A stretch of DNA of 64,000 bases from Lacinutrix sp. WUR7 (GCF_016864015.1 NZ_CP045067.1:1399001-1463000), one strand, 5' to 3'. Positions 32,990 to 42,939 are shown, numbered from the stretch's first letter. Numbers and translations: made by a program. Notes: a model not told the origin generated them from the letters alone.

Positions 32990-34279
32990 TTACACCCGCT
33001 TATCAATCACCATAATAGGCTTTCTACTCATCGCAGGAAATTGTAATTTAATAATTTCCTTTTTATCATGAAAAGCAATTCTTGGTGCCACACGAAGTTT
33101 GGCTCTAAAGTGATCTTTTATATGAAGCAATAATTTTTCGGAAGGATTTGTTGCAGCGATCTTAATTAAGATTTCATCGGTACCAATTTCATTATGCGAA
33201 AGTTCAATAACATAGGCTTCTACGTCATTAAAATCGTTTAAAATATTATCCATTGCTGGCGGATACAAAGTGGTTCCTTTATATTTTATCATTTGTTTTC
33301 TTCGACCAACAACTGGTCCTAAACGCATCGTATTTCTACCACAAGCACAAGCTTCTTTATTTGCTTTTACCATGTCACCGGTTTTAAAACGTAACAAAGG
33401 CATGCCTTCTATACCAAGCGTTGTAATGGTTAGTTCACCAACTTCTCCTTCGGCTACTATATTATCTTTATCGTCTAAAATTTCAACAATGATTAATTCC
33501 GGATGTTGATGTCCGCCTTGTTGGTGTTCACACTCGGTAAAAGCAGTGTTCATTTCGGTAGAAGCATAGGTAGAAAACAATTCAATATCCCATTTTTCTG
33601 TAATTTTTTGCGATAAGGTATTCAAACTAAAATCTTGTTCGCGTAATGGCTCACCAATACAAATAGCACCTTTTACTCCAGATGCATTTACATCAATATT
33701 ATGCTGTTCTGCGTATTCTATTAGTTTTAATAAAAAGGAAGGAACTGCAATTAGATACGTTGGATGAAACTTTAAAATAGAATCCCATTGTAATTCCGGA
33801 ATTCCAGCGCCTACACGAATGATTCCTGCACCAAGTTTACGAACACCAAGAAAGTACGCCAACCCAGCCATAAAACGTCTGTCTATGGTGGTCATCAATT
33901 GTACAACATCTTCCTTACCAACTCCTGCACAAGCAAAAGAAATGGCTTCGTTGTATGCTAAACGCTCTAAGTCATTATCGGTTAAAGCAAAAGTTACAGG
34001 ATCTCCTAAAGTCCCAGAAGTAGTGACGTAATCAATGATTTTACTTTTAGGTACACATAAAAAATCATCATTATGTTGTTGTAGTTGATCTTTTGTTGTC
34101 ACCGGAATTTTAGATAAATCTTCAATAGATTGTATCGCATCTAAAGCAATATTGTTTTCTGAAAACACACGTTTGTAATACGTAGAGTTTTCATTTAAAT
34201 ACGCTAATAATTCGGCTAACTTTTCTTCTTGAAAAGCTTTTATTTCTTGTGTAGATGCTTGTTCTATTTTAGGAATCAT
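32990..34279 (-). CDS. Phenylacetate-CoA ligase-like adenylating enzyme
   Basis: This 429-aa protein belongs to the PaaK branch of the ANL superfamily and should activate a carboxylic acid as acyl-AMP and then thioester. The P-loop is TTSGTLGDPVTF, the A5 region YASTEMNTAFTE, and the hinge/C-terminal domain begins near GRRKQMIKYKG. Flexirubin and aryl-polyene loci carry such ligases to load the aromatic (coumarate-type) starter, and the gene ends the long minus-strand array here. Its ATG overlaps the stop of the toxin gene (ATGA), so its translation appears coupled to the inserted toxin-antitoxin pair. Substrate assignment is inference. Confidence 0.85.
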   Translation of the reverse strand: MIPKIEQASTQEIKAFQEEKLAELLAYLNENSTYYKRVFSENNIALDAIQSIEDLSKIPVTTKDQLQQHNDDFLCVPKSKIIDYVTTSGTLGDPVTFALTDNDLERLAYNEAISFACAGVGKEDVVQLMTTIDRRFMAGLAYFLGVRKLGAGIIRVGAGIPELQWDSILKFHPTYLIAVPSFLLKLIEYAEQHNIDVNASGVKGAICIGEPLREQDFSLNTLSQKITEKWDIELFSTYASTEMNTAFTECEHQQGGHQHPELIIVEILDDKDNIVAEGEVGELTITTLGIEGMPLLRFKTGDMVKANKEACACGRNTMRLGPVVGRRKQMIKYKGTTLYPPAMDNILNDFNDVEAYVIELSHNEIGTDEILIKIAATNPSEKLLLHIKDHFRAKLRVAPRIAFHDKKEIIKLQFPAMSRKPIMVIDKRV

Positions 34280-34581
34280 GTTAAGTCCTTCTTTAATTTT
34301 TTTGGATCTTGTCTTGTGTCAAAAAGCGTAACGACAAATACATCATTACTTGTAAATGTGTAATATAATGTAGTATGTTTAGTTATTACACATTTATGAA
34401 GAGATTTTTTATTTTTAGATAAAGGAAATATTTCTGGATTATCCTGTAAAATGGGTATTGATTTGTCTAGTTTTTTTATGAAATTAGATTTTACTTTTAA
34501 AGACCAGTTTTCGGTTAGGTATTCAAATAATTCTTGAAGTTTTTCATTTGCGATGTCCGAAAACTTAACAACTCTTGACAT
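34276..34581 (-). CDS. RelE/ParE family toxin
   Basis: This 101-aa protein has the ParE/RelE plasmid-stabilisation fold: FSDIANEKLQELFEYLTENWS, SIPILQDNPEIFPLS and the C-terminal TLYYTFTSNDVFVVTLFDTRQDP. It lies 1 bp after the small acidic antitoxin gene and overlaps the ligase ATG by 4 bp. Whether it cleaves mRNA (RelE-like) or targets gyrase (ParE-like) is not clear; the DTRQDP end resembles ParE-type members of Bacteroidota. Confidence 0.85.
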   Translation of the reverse strand: MSRVVKFSDIANEKLQELFEYLTENWSLKVKSNFIKKLDKSIPILQDNPEIFPLSKNKKSLHKCVITKHTTLYYTFTSNDVFVVTLFDTRQDPKKLKKDLT

Positions 34582-34582
34582 A

Positions 34583-34801
34583 CTATCTATGTTTTTTCAT
34601 GATAGTTTCATAGTCAGTAACTTTGCCTTCATTTATTTGATGTAACCCTAATTCAATTTCAGATTGTTGTTCTGCTGAAAGATCATCCCAAAAGTCATTT
34701 TTTTCTTTTTTGAAAATTTGCTTTATGGATTCAATAATTTTAGGGTTATCAGTATTTAATAACAATTTTACTAATTCTATTTTTTCAGCTTGAATGTCCA
34801 T
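34583..34801 (-). CDS. Antitoxin of the RelE/ParE pair
   Basis: This 72-aa helical, acidic protein (DIQAEKIELVKLLLNTDNPK ... KVTDYETIMKKHR) is of the type found directly upstream of ParE/RelE toxins in Bacteroidota (often annotated as addiction-module components). The start is the ATG at 34801; an upstream TTG-type start at 34822 overlaps a -7 element. It is separated by 1 bp from the toxin gene. Confidence 0.78.
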   Translation of the reverse strand: MDIQAEKIELVKLLLNTDNPKIIESIKQIFKKEKNDFWDDLSAEQQSEIELGLHQINEGKVTDYETIMKKHR

Positions 34802-34819
34802 CTTATAGCGTATTATAAA

Positions 34820-34827
34820 CAAAAATA
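34820..34827 (-). promoter_or_regulatory. Putative -7 element of the toxin-antitoxin unit
   Basis: On the minus strand this reads TATTTTTG, a TAnnTTTG match, 19 bp upstream of the antitoxin ATG. It suggests that the pair, and possibly the ligase behind it, has its own promoter within the array. Confidence 0.5.
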
Positions 34828-34863
34828 AGAATTCTTTTTCTTAATTAGTTTGCTTCGTATTTT

Positions 34864-36540
34864 CTATTTAAGTTTTCTCTTTATTTTCTTAATATATTTT
34901 TCTAATTCCTCTTGATCTGGAACCGTTGTAATCTCTTTAGTTTGTGCAGTTTCAAAAGCGTGTAAAGCTGCTGTATAAAACCCTTTTTCGTAATAGTATT
35001 TACCGACAAGATAATATACTTCCCAATATTCTGGGTTTAGTTGGATGGTTTCGGTAAGTTTTTCTATAGGAATATGTGCATCGTCACCAATAGCATGTTG
35101 TAATTCTTTACTAGAAATACGATATGCTTCATAATTTCTATATGCTTCGGTAAACTGAAAAGCATCTGCTTCTATTGTTAATTCGGGTTTCGAAAGATTT
35201 AACTTGGCTGCAGAATCCGTACTGAAAACTTCATCTAAATCGTAAGCTACAAATGCGCCTAATTGATACGGATTGGAAGAAACCCAAACTTGATGTTCTT
35301 CAGGTTTAAAAACAATACCATGATGTGCTAATAACTGATTTAAGGCTTTTTCATTACCATAACCAATAGCTTTGTCGTGCAAACCTTCTTTGTTTCTTAA
35401 AATGTCTACAGCATCTTGAACGTTTAATTTTTCGGTAGCACCTAAAAGTTCTTCCAAACGCTCGTAACGATATTGCGAATGGCTTTCTGCAATCGCTTTT
35501 AAGTTATTCTTGTCTTCCGCGTAAGCGTCACTTTGAAAATGGTTGGTACAAATAAGTTGGTTGGTATTTGCTACTTCGTAAACCCCAAAATTCTTTGGCG
35601 AAACTTCTATAGTAACGGCTTTTTTGTCTTTTGCACTACCAACAAAAATAGATTCAGACACAAAAACTTGTCGTTTTTTAGCAATAGCTACCGCTTCTTC
35701 CAGATTGGTTGCATACTGTAAAATTTCACGATTTAAAATAGAAATCGGTGTTTTGGCAATCCACGGAATTTTAGATTTCCCAGCATTTATAGTAACTGTT
35801 AGTCCGTGTTCATTCATTCCCGAAACCACACCAATCATTCCTGGCCAAGTTACCGACATAAATTTGTAGCCTTCGGTAGGATTTACAAACGCTATGATTT
35901 TGTTTTTTGCGAAATCATCGCCAGCGTAGAAATCGAGATTTCTTCCAATTAATAATTGTCCGTCTTCGGTTTTATCTCCCCAAGCTGCAAAAGAGGAACA
36001 GCCAACCAGCATTAAGTCTTGCATGGCGTGACCAATATCGTGCGCACCATGCAGATACATGACTCTTAAATAGTTTTCGGCAATATGATTGTAATCGTTG
36101 GACGCGTATTTGGAGAGTCCGAGAATCTCCGACTTATATGCTTCCGGAATATGTAAATACATTTTTCGGTTATAGAATGCCAAAACCTTACGCAGTAAAT
36201 ATTGCTTGAATTTAGAAGGTACTAAATCGTCAATCTTACTTAAAAAAGCATTCTCTTGTATTTTGAATAAATCTTCGGTTAGCAAACCTGTATTTAAACC
36301 AATTTGATAGGCATTTCCTTCCACAAAAAGTTCATAAGAACCATATTCATTTTTTGCAAAACTGTTGTTTCCAGAAGTGAATGTAGAATCGTTAATCGTT
36401 ATTTTTTCAGAAATTGTAGCATCATAACCGCTAACATCTGGTACATCATGAATAGACTTGGAGATACCACAAGAAGTGAGTACAGCAAAAAGTACAACAA
36501 CTAAAAACGAAGGATAACTATTAAAATTTTTAATCTTCAT
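34864..36540 (-). CDS. C45-family (acyl-coenzyme A:6-APA acyltransferase-like) lipoprotein
   Basis: This 558-aa lipoprotein has a lipobox LTSC (Cys24). It is an Ntn-hydrolase-like protein of the C45/DUF3316-type acyltransferase-hydrolase group: candidate nucleophile Cys181 in LVGCSSFAAWG, followed by GRNLDFY, GMIGVVSGMNEHGL and a long alpha-beta-beta-alpha core to about residue 400. The C-terminal 70 residues look TPR-like (YEVYYLVGKYYYEKGFYTAALHAF in part). It overlaps the oxidoreductase gene by 11 bp. Members recur in flexirubin loci, where a role in ester bond formation between polyene and dialkylresorcinol is conceivable; this is inference. Confidence 0.75.
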   Translation of the reverse strand: MKIKNFNSYPSFLVVVLFAVLTSCGISKSIHDVPDVSGYDATISEKITINDSTFTSGNNSFAKNEYGSYELFVEGNAYQIGLNTGLLTEDLFKIQENAFLSKIDDLVPSKFKQYLLRKVLAFYNRKMYLHIPEAYKSEILGLSKYASNDYNHIAENYLRVMYLHGAHDIGHAMQDLMLVGCSSFAAWGDKTEDGQLLIGRNLDFYAGDDFAKNKIIAFVNPTEGYKFMSVTWPGMIGVVSGMNEHGLTVTINAGKSKIPWIAKTPISILNREILQYATNLEEAVAIAKKRQVFVSESIFVGSAKDKKAVTIEVSPKNFGVYEVANTNQLICTNHFQSDAYAEDKNNLKAIAESHSQYRYERLEELLGATEKLNVQDAVDILRNKEGLHDKAIGYGNEKALNQLLAHHGIVFKPEEHQVWVSSNPYQLGAFVAYDLDEVFSTDSAAKLNLSKPELTIEADAFQFTEAYRNYEAYRISSKELQHAIGDDAHIPIEKLTETIQLNPEYWEVYYLVGKYYYEKGFYTAALHAFETAQTKEITTVPDQEELEKYIKKIKRKLK

Positions 36541-38068
36541 GGCTGTTAGATTCTAAAATCTTATCTAATAAATAATCTTTACCAAGAATTTCGGAACAGG
36601 TAATAATAGCACTTATAGTTACTCCTAAAATACCATGCATGTTTAAACTTTGTCCTGTGAAAAATAGATTTTTTATTTTCGTTTTAGGCGATAAATGCGA
36701 GTGTAAAGGTTTGTTTACATCTTTTACATACGCATACATAGAACCACGATTACTACCAATATAATCTCTGTAGGATAATGGTGTTGAGGTGTAATATTCT
36801 TCAATACAATCTCTTAAATCAGGGAATTTCTTCACCAACTCATCAATCAATGTTTCTGCTTTTTGGGTTTTAAACTGCTCGTAGGTTTGCCCTCTTTCGT
36901 TTTTATTAGCAACGGTATTATGCGTGTCTTCCCAAGGTTTTACTTCGTCATAATTCATATAGGTCATTACCGCAATACTATCGCCATAACCATTAGAATT
37001 TTTCTTAATTCCCATGGACATCATATAACCTTCTGGCCAACTTTCTTGTGTGTAGTTGTGCGAATCCCAAACCTTGCTAGAATCTTTAAAATGGTAGAAA
37101 TTTTTGTTTTGGTACTTAAAACTATTCGGTTTTAAAACCAGATATAACGTGAAAGCAGCAATGGTGCTTTCAATTTTTTCAATTCTGTTGGTATACGATT
37201 TTCTAAACTTATTTTCACCTACCATTTTTACGGTAAGTTTCGGTTCTATATTTGAGATAAATAAATCGCCTTTAATTTCAATTCCTTTGGTGGTGGTTGC
37301 CGAAGTAATTAAACCGTCCTCAAAGCCAAATGTAGAAACTTCATGATGTTTGTATACTTCTCCACCTTCCGCTTTTAAGCGTTTAACAAGTACTTTGGTA
37401 ATCTGACTTCCACCATTTACACAACGATACGAACTCTGGATATACGAGTTTGTAGATAAGGCATGTACAAAAAATGGTGTCTTATTTTGGTCACCAGCAT
37501 ACAAATAATTAGAGCCAGCTAAAACGGCTTGAAGCTTTTTATTACTTGTAAAGGAATTAATATATTCTTTTGCTGGAAGCTGAAAAATCTCTGCATCATC
37601 ATAATAAGGTTTTCCTTTTTCAAGAGAATATAAAGGGAATTTCTGACACGTAGCTTGTAGTTTATCACAATACATTCTAATGCCTTTTTCCTCTTCAGGA
37701 AAATCTTCTAATAAGTTTTTTATGAAGTTATCATAGCCTTGCGCATGTTTATATTCTTTTGGATCACCATCAAAAGAGATAATATCAAAACCATCTTCAT
37801 CCATTTTATGAAGCTGTATGCCGTCTAAGATATCAATATATTTAAAGTATTGGTGTAGGTTTTGCCCTTTGCTTAAACCACCAATATAATGCACTCCTGT
37901 ATCAAAAATGGTTTTGTTACGTACAAAGGTTTGTAGGTTTCCACCGTATTGATTGTTCTTTTCTAAAACACAAACACTCTTTCCTTCTTTAGCAAGAATG
38001 ATTGCAGAAACCATTCCTGCAAGACCACTTCCAACTATTACAACATCATAATGTTCTTTGTACTTCAA
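36530..38068 (-). CDS. FAD-dependent oxidoreductase, phytoene desaturase/CrtI-like
   Basis: This 512-aa flavoprotein has an N-terminal dinucleotide-binding fold (VVIVGSGLAGMVSAIILAKE ... LEKNNQYGGNL) and the C-terminal FAD block of the phytoene desaturase/carotene isomerase family (NLFFTGQSLNMHGILG). It probably acts on the polyene or aryl part of the pigment; related genes are regular members of flexirubin loci. It lies 4 bp after the MMPL-acyltransferase gene and overlaps the C45 gene, so it is part of one operon. The exact redox step is unknown. Confidence 0.85.
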   Translation of the reverse strand: MKYKEHYDVVIVGSGLAGMVSAIILAKEGKSVCVLEKNNQYGGNLQTFVRNKTIFDTGVHYIGGLSKGQNLHQYFKYIDILDGIQLHKMDEDGFDIISFDGDPKEYKHAQGYDNFIKNLLEDFPEEEKGIRMYCDKLQATCQKFPLYSLEKGKPYYDDAEIFQLPAKEYINSFTSNKKLQAVLAGSNYLYAGDQNKTPFFVHALSTNSYIQSSYRCVNGGSQITKVLVKRLKAEGGEVYKHHEVSTFGFEDGLITSATTTKGIEIKGDLFISNIEPKLTVKMVGENKFRKSYTNRIEKIESTIAAFTLYLVLKPNSFKYQNKNFYHFKDSSKVWDSHNYTQESWPEGYMMSMGIKKNSNGYGDSIAVMTYMNYDEVKPWEDTHNTVANKNERGQTYEQFKTQKAETLIDELVKKFPDLRDCIEEYYTSTPLSYRDYIGSNRGSMYAYVKDVNKPLHSHLSPKTKIKNLFFTGQSLNMHGILGVTISAIITCSEILGKDYLLDKILESNSHED

Positions 38069-38072
38069 TATT

Positions 38073-41000
38073 TTATTTTTTTAAGATACTAAGAGTATCG
38101 TTTTCTATTTCTACTTTAAAACCTAAGGATTTTAAAGTTTCAAGATATAAATTTCGGCTGTCTTTTAATAATACAAAAAGATTTACAGTATTTGCTATGT
38201 TTTTTATTTCATTTTCTGAAATACCTTCTAGATTAAGTATAGCAACATTAGCCTTGTTTTGTAATGTTTCTTCTATAGAATTACAAACCGAAATTTTATA
38301 ATGTGTATTTGGTATATAGCTGTTTTTAACGATTGCTCTTTCATTTTCATCTTGAATAAAAGTGAAAATTTTCCTGTCTGGATGATCTAAAGCCAATAAG
38401 AAATCTAGTTGTCCGGAATCTTTAGAGAAATGAATAATACTAGCTTTTTCGTCTAAAGTATTTAAAACCGCTCTGTAATTTTTTGCGTTGGTCTTTAAGT
38501 CGGCTTTTACTTTATGATAAAGCGCATCCCCTTTATATCTAAAATCTTCTAAAACAATGCGATGGAAATAGGTTTCGTGTTCTAGTTCTTCACGAAGCAG
38601 GTTAAATTCCTTCTTAAAATACGCACTAATGCTTTTTGTTTTTTCTCTAGAGGTTGTACCGAAACTTAAGTCTTCCGCAGGAATTCTATCTAATATTTTT
38701 ATAGTAAGGTGCTCTCTTTTTATGATGAAACTTCCTTTTGGTAGGACTTCTGAATTCCCATGAATAAGTATAGGAAGAATATCTAGATTTAATTCTTCGG
38801 CTAAGAAAAAAGCACCTTTATGAAAGCGTTTTATCTTGTTGGTATAGGAACGTGTTCCTTCTGGAAAAGCCATTAAAGAATAGCCTTGTTCTAATTTGGT
38901 TTTTAAATGGGAAACACCGCCATCAATACCGTTAGAAACTGGATAGAAACCAGCCATTTTTACAGTTCTACCAAAAACAGGCGAGTTGTATACCCAATCG
39001 TTTACCAAGAAAATAATTTTTGGAGACTGCATACCAATTGCTAGAATATCTAGAAAAGAAGTATGGTTAGCGATGATTATTGCCTGCTTTTTAAAGGTTT
39101 CGTTATTTAGATTTAGTGTTTTTACTTTAACAAATGGATTGGTAAAAAATACAGATCGCATAAACTTAGAAAGCACTTGATGAAACCATGGCATTTTAAT
39201 TTTTTTGGAAAGCGGAATAAGTGGAAATACTATTGCAGCTATTATTCCTAAAACAAATCCACCAATACCATAATACCCAAAAGAAAAAAGTGCATGTAAT
39301 AATAAATGAAAGGTAATTGGTCTTTTGGTTTTGCTACCAATAAATAATTTAAAAAGTAATGGTTGTACACTAAACGAAATGAGCAACGCAGACAAAATAC
39401 CAATGATAGAAACCAAAGAGATAGAATGTAAGGCTGGATGCTTTGCGAAAATTAAAACGCCGACTCCTAAAATAGTAGTTATAACCGACAGGATAATAGA
39501 GGTTTTATGTGTTGGTAAAGCTGCTTCTCCAGTCTTATATTCGTGCAATAAACCGTTGGTGATAAAGATGCAATAGTCAATTCCTAAACCAAAAATAAAG
39601 GTAGAAATAATGATATTGAAAATATTAAATTGAATACCAAATAATCCCATCACACCAAGCGTTGCCAACCAAGTAAGCGCAATTGGTATTGCTGTCACTA
39701 ATGTTAAAGAAATGCTTCGATAAAAGAGTAACAACAATAGTAAAACTACAATAGAAGAATATAAAACCAAACGATTAAAGTCCGTTTTAAGATTCCCTAA
39801 AAAGGTTTCATTCATGTGTTTTCTATCTACAACAATGGTTTGTTTAAAATCTTTAAAAGTATCTACTAAGTTTTGCGTGTTTTCATCTTGTACTTTGACT
39901 AAGGTGGTAACGGTAGAGAAATCGTCTTTGGTTGTAATATAATCTTCCGTAGAAATGGTTTTTAAAGCTTTAAAATCTGCAACAGAAAGTGGTTTAAATC
40001 TATTTTCTAAATGTGCATAAAAAGCTTTAAAAGTAGTTGGCTTAAACCCTAGAGTTTTTCCGCTTTCAATTAAGTTTTCTTTTGTGTTTTGTATGTTTTG
40101 GGTAGTCCAAAAATGATTCCATGCGTTAATTTTTTCATTTTGGATGACTTCCGATTGCACCAAAGAACCAATAGAGCTAAACTGGATAATATTATTCTTT
40201 TGTTGCAATCCTTTTAATATTGGAAAAATAGCATCATTCACTTGTAATGCTTCTTGTTCTGTTTTTCCGTAAGCAGCCAAATACACCGATTTGGAAGAGA
40301 TATTAGTCAGCGCATCCAGTCTTTTTTGCGCATCTATTAAGGCTTGAGGCTCAAAATTAAGGGTATTTAAATCTTTATTAAAAGTCACTTTATTATAGGT
40401 AAAAGCACTAATACTTATCAGAATGGCCAAAGCAATTAAAACCCATTTGTTTTTATGTAAAGGATACGATGCAACCCGATCTATAATGTTTTTTTTGTCC
40501 GTTGTTTCAGCTTTTGTACGATACACTTGCGGAATAAAAAGCAGCGCAAATACCGAAGCACCTAAAACGCTAATTGCAGCAAAAATCCCCAAATCTTGTA
40601 ATGCTTGCGACTCTATAAAAAGCAGACATAAAAAGGCTAGAGCAGTCGTTAAGCTACTCATTAAAATAGGTTTTGTGATTTCTGTATATAACTGTTTTAC
40701 ATTGTTATTACTGCGAATATGTGTAAGAATATGCAATGCGTAATCTAAAGTAACCCCAAGAAGTACAGAACCAATTCCTAAGGAAATAGCAGAGATTTTA
40801 CCACGAATTAAATATAGTAAACTAACTGCTAAAAGGGCACCTAAAACGGTTGGTGTAAATAGGATTATAGGCACACTAAGTTTTTTATAAAACAGAATTA
40901 GAATCAGCAATAATACCGTAATTGCAATACCAACGGTAAGCTGAATATCTCTTTTTATTTGCTTGGCGTTTGCGACAGCAATTAGTGCTCCACCAAAATA

Positions 41001-41750
41001 TTCTCCAGTTACTTTGTCTTGAAAAGTAGTGTTAAGCTGTTCTTGTAAAGCATATAAGTTATCTGCAAAAGTTGCATTTTCTGCAGTTTCACTAGAGGCG
41101 AAAGTTGGCGTAATAAAAAGCAGTACGTTGTTTTTGTCTTTGCTAATTATAAATCCGTTGTGTAAGGTGAAATCGTCCCCAAAACTGAGTTCTTGTAATT
41201 TCTTTAAAGCGATAAAAGATAAACCCAAAGGATCTTTTAATATGGTTTCTTTTGCTACAAAACCAGAAGGTGAAATCAGGGTTTTATAATTGGCATTTGT
41301 AGTCTTTTGGATGCTATCTTTTTCTAGCTTTTGCTGAATGGTTTGATAATCGTTTTTATCTAAAAATAGTGGTAGATTTTTGTAGACAAAATCTAAGGTG
41401 TTCATGACATCTTCATCTGCAACTTGTCCTTGAATGTCTTTTATATATGCTTCGGAAGTATTAGAAATACTATCAATAAATGCGGATGCATATTGCGTTA
41501 AATCGTCAGTGTTTCCGTTTTCTTTACGCTGAATATTGACAATTATCTTATCGGCAAAGTTAACCTGTTTTAATACTTTTTGTGCTTCGGAAGATTTTTC
41601 GCTTTGCGGAATAAGTTTGGTAATATCTTCTTCAAATTCAATATTAGAAGCTAGAAAAAACAAGCCAATAATTAACGCTAGCATAACACCAATGCTCAAT
41701 GGTTTTTGAGCGGCAATACGCTTGTATATATTGTAAAACAGCCTATCCAT
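38073..41750 (-). CDS. MMPL/RND exporter fused to a PlsC-type acyltransferase
   Basis: This 1225-aa inner-membrane protein has an MMPL-type RND transporter (about 1-860) with two repeated halves, each a periplasmic domain plus a six-helix bundle, ending in further helices near 800-860. A lysophospholipid acyltransferase domain follows (about 870-1060) with NHTSFLD (about 893-899) and FPEGTRS (about 961). The C-terminal 160 residues have a degenerate Rossmann, methyltransferase-like look. The array suggests transfer of a finished aryl-polyene lipid to the outer membrane, coupled to acylation. Similar MMPL proteins occur in aryl-polyene loci; the fused acyltransferase is notable. It overlaps the GT2/DUF2062 gene by 8 bp. 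Confidence 0.88.
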   Translation of the reverse strand: MDRLFYNIYKRIAAQKPLSIGVMLALIIGLFFLASNIEFEEDITKLIPQSEKSSEAQKVLKQVNFADKIIVNIQRKENGNTDDLTQYASAFIDSISNTSEAYIKDIQGQVADEDVMNTLDFVYKNLPLFLDKNDYQTIQQKLEKDSIQKTTNANYKTLISPSGFVAKETILKDPLGLSFIALKKLQELSFGDDFTLHNGFIISKDKNNVLLFITPTFASSETAENATFADNLYALQEQLNTTFQDKVTGEYFGGALIAVANAKQIKRDIQLTVGIAITVLLLILILFYKKLSVPIILFTPTVLGALLAVSLLYLIRGKISAISLGIGSVLLGVTLDYALHILTHIRSNNNVKQLYTEITKPILMSSLTTALAFLCLLFIESQALQDLGIFAAISVLGASVFALLFIPQVYRTKAETTDKKNIIDRVASYPLHKNKWVLIALAILISISAFTYNKVTFNKDLNTLNFEPQALIDAQKRLDALTNISSKSVYLAAYGKTEQEALQVNDAIFPILKGLQQKNNIIQFSSIGSLVQSEVIQNEKINAWNHFWTTQNIQNTKENLIESGKTLGFKPTTFKAFYAHLENRFKPLSVADFKALKTISTEDYITTKDDFSTVTTLVKVQDENTQNLVDTFKDFKQTIVVDRKHMNETFLGNLKTDFNRLVLYSSIVVLLLLLLFYRSISLTLVTAIPIALTWLATLGVMGLFGIQFNIFNIIISTFIFGLGIDYCIFITNGLLHEYKTGEAALPTHKTSIILSVITTILGVGVLIFAKHPALHSISLVSIIGILSALLISFSVQPLLFKLFIGSKTKRPITFHLLLHALFSFGYYGIGGFVLGIIAAIVFPLIPLSKKIKMPWFHQVLSKFMRSVFFTNPFVKVKTLNLNNETFKKQAIIIANHTSFLDILAIGMQSPKIIFLVNDWVYNSPVFGRTVKMAGFYPVSNGIDGGVSHLKTKLEQGYSLMAFPEGTRSYTNKIKRFHKGAFFLAEELNLDILPILIHGNSEVLPKGSFIIKREHLTIKILDRIPAEDLSFGTTSREKTKSISAYFKKEFNLLREELEHETYFHRIVLEDFRYKGDALYHKVKADLKTNAKNYRAVLNTLDEKASIIHFSKDSGQLDFLLALDHPDRKIFTFIQDENERAIVKNSYIPNTHYKISVCNSIEETLQNKANVAILNLEGISENEIKNIANTVNLFVLLKDSRNLYLETLKSLGFKVEIENDTLSILKK

Positions 41751-42939
41751 TTTGTAGTGTTATGTTCTTTTTGTTAAAAAAGGAAAAGAGTATAAAGCTA
41801 ATGATGCCAAATAAGATAGCAGTAATAGTAGCTAATGTAAAACTACCAATGATGTATGTTTTTAGATGTTCTGTAATATCGAAACTATTTTTAAACATAT
41901 CTAAAGTATAATTGTAATCTACACCTAAAATGGCTTGTCCTACTTTAACGCTTCCGTATAATATAAACGGAATAAAAGGAGGTAAGCTCACGTTAGAAAA
42001 ACCAAAAGCAATCACTTTATTTAGTTTAAATAGTATGGCTAGTGAAATTACAAGTAAGGTTTGAAATCCCCAAAGCGGAGATATGCCAATAAATACGCCT
42101 AGTGCAACAGAGGTCGATTTTTTTAAAGGCGAATCTTGATGTCCTAAAAAGTCTTCGACAAAGAATCGTTTAATTCCTTTTTTTTTTAAATTCCGAAATA
42201 AATTTCTTGGCTTTATATAAAATGCTAGAATGAAAATTAAGCAAGTATTTAAAATGCTAATTCTGGTAAAATCTTTAAAAGGCCTGAAGTGTGAAACACG
42301 TTCATTTTCATCATACAATACTTTTATAGGAATGTTTTTTACTTCTACATCATTCCATGCAGATTTAACGATGACTTCAATTTCAAATTCGAATTTCTTC
42401 GTGTAAAACTTTAATTTTTCTAAAGCTTTTAACGGATACATTCTAAAACCAGATTGGGTATCTGTGAGTTTTATTCCGGTTTCAAACCAAAACCAAAAAT
42501 TAGAAAATTTATTACCAAAGCTACTTTTTCCAGGAACGCCTTCTTGTTCCATGTTTCTTGCACCAATAAGTAATAGGTTTTTATTTTCGGCTTGTTCTAA
42601 AGCTTCCACAAAAATGGGTATGTCTTCCGGAAAATGTTGTCCGTCAGAATCTATAGTTATTGCATAATCGTAACCTAAAGTTGTAGCTTTTATAAAACCT
42701 TGTCGTAAAGCATTCCCTTTACCTTGGTTTTGTGGTACCAAAATATGTTGTAATTGGGTATAGTTTTCTAAGATTTGAGAAGTGCTATCTGTAGCCCCAT
42801 CATTAATAATAATAATGTTTTTTGTGTATTGCAAAACACCATCGATCACACGTCTTAAGGTGCGTTCGTTGTTGTATGTTGGAATTAACACACAGATTTT
42901 CAGATTGTTTATTTTATTAAATAATAGCTCGTTATTCAC
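41743..42939 (-). CDS. GT2 glycosyltransferase with DUF2062 membrane domain
   Basis: This 398-aa protein joins a family 2 glycosyltransferase domain (about 12-240; VLIPTYNNERTL, INDGATDSTS, TIDSDGQHFPED, DTQSGFRMYPL) to a C-terminal DUF2062 membrane domain (about 265-390; SVALGVFIGISPLWGFQTLL) with three helices. It is typical of flexirubin and aryl-polyene loci, where such proteins may glycosylate the lipid or an acceptor at the membrane. The stop overlaps the start of the MMPL fusion gene. Donor and acceptor are unknown. Confidence 0.88.
   Translation of the reverse strand: MNNELLFNKINNLKICVLIPTYNNERTLRRVIDGVLQYTKNIIIINDGATDSTSQILENYTQLQHILVPQNQGKGNALRQGFIKATTLGYDYAITIDSDGQHFPEDIPIFVEALEQAENKNLLLIGARNMEQEGVPGKSSFGNKFSNFWFWFETGIKLTDTQSGFRMYPLKALEKLKFYTKKFEFEIEVIVKSAWNDVEVKNIPIKVLYDENERVSHFRPFKDFTRISILNTCLIFILAFYIKPRNLFRNLKKKGIKRFFVEDFLGHQDSPLKKSTSVALGVFIGISPLWGFQTLLVISLAILFKLNKVIAFGFSNVSLPPFIPFILYGSVKVGQAILGVDYNYTLDMFKNSFDITEHLKTYIIGSFTLATITAILFGIISFILFSFFNKKNITLQNG

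Noticed and set aside
31960-34031. Plus/minus ORFs opposite manA and the ligase
   Set aside because: Both lie antisense to strongly supported enzymes and show low-complexity shadow composition.
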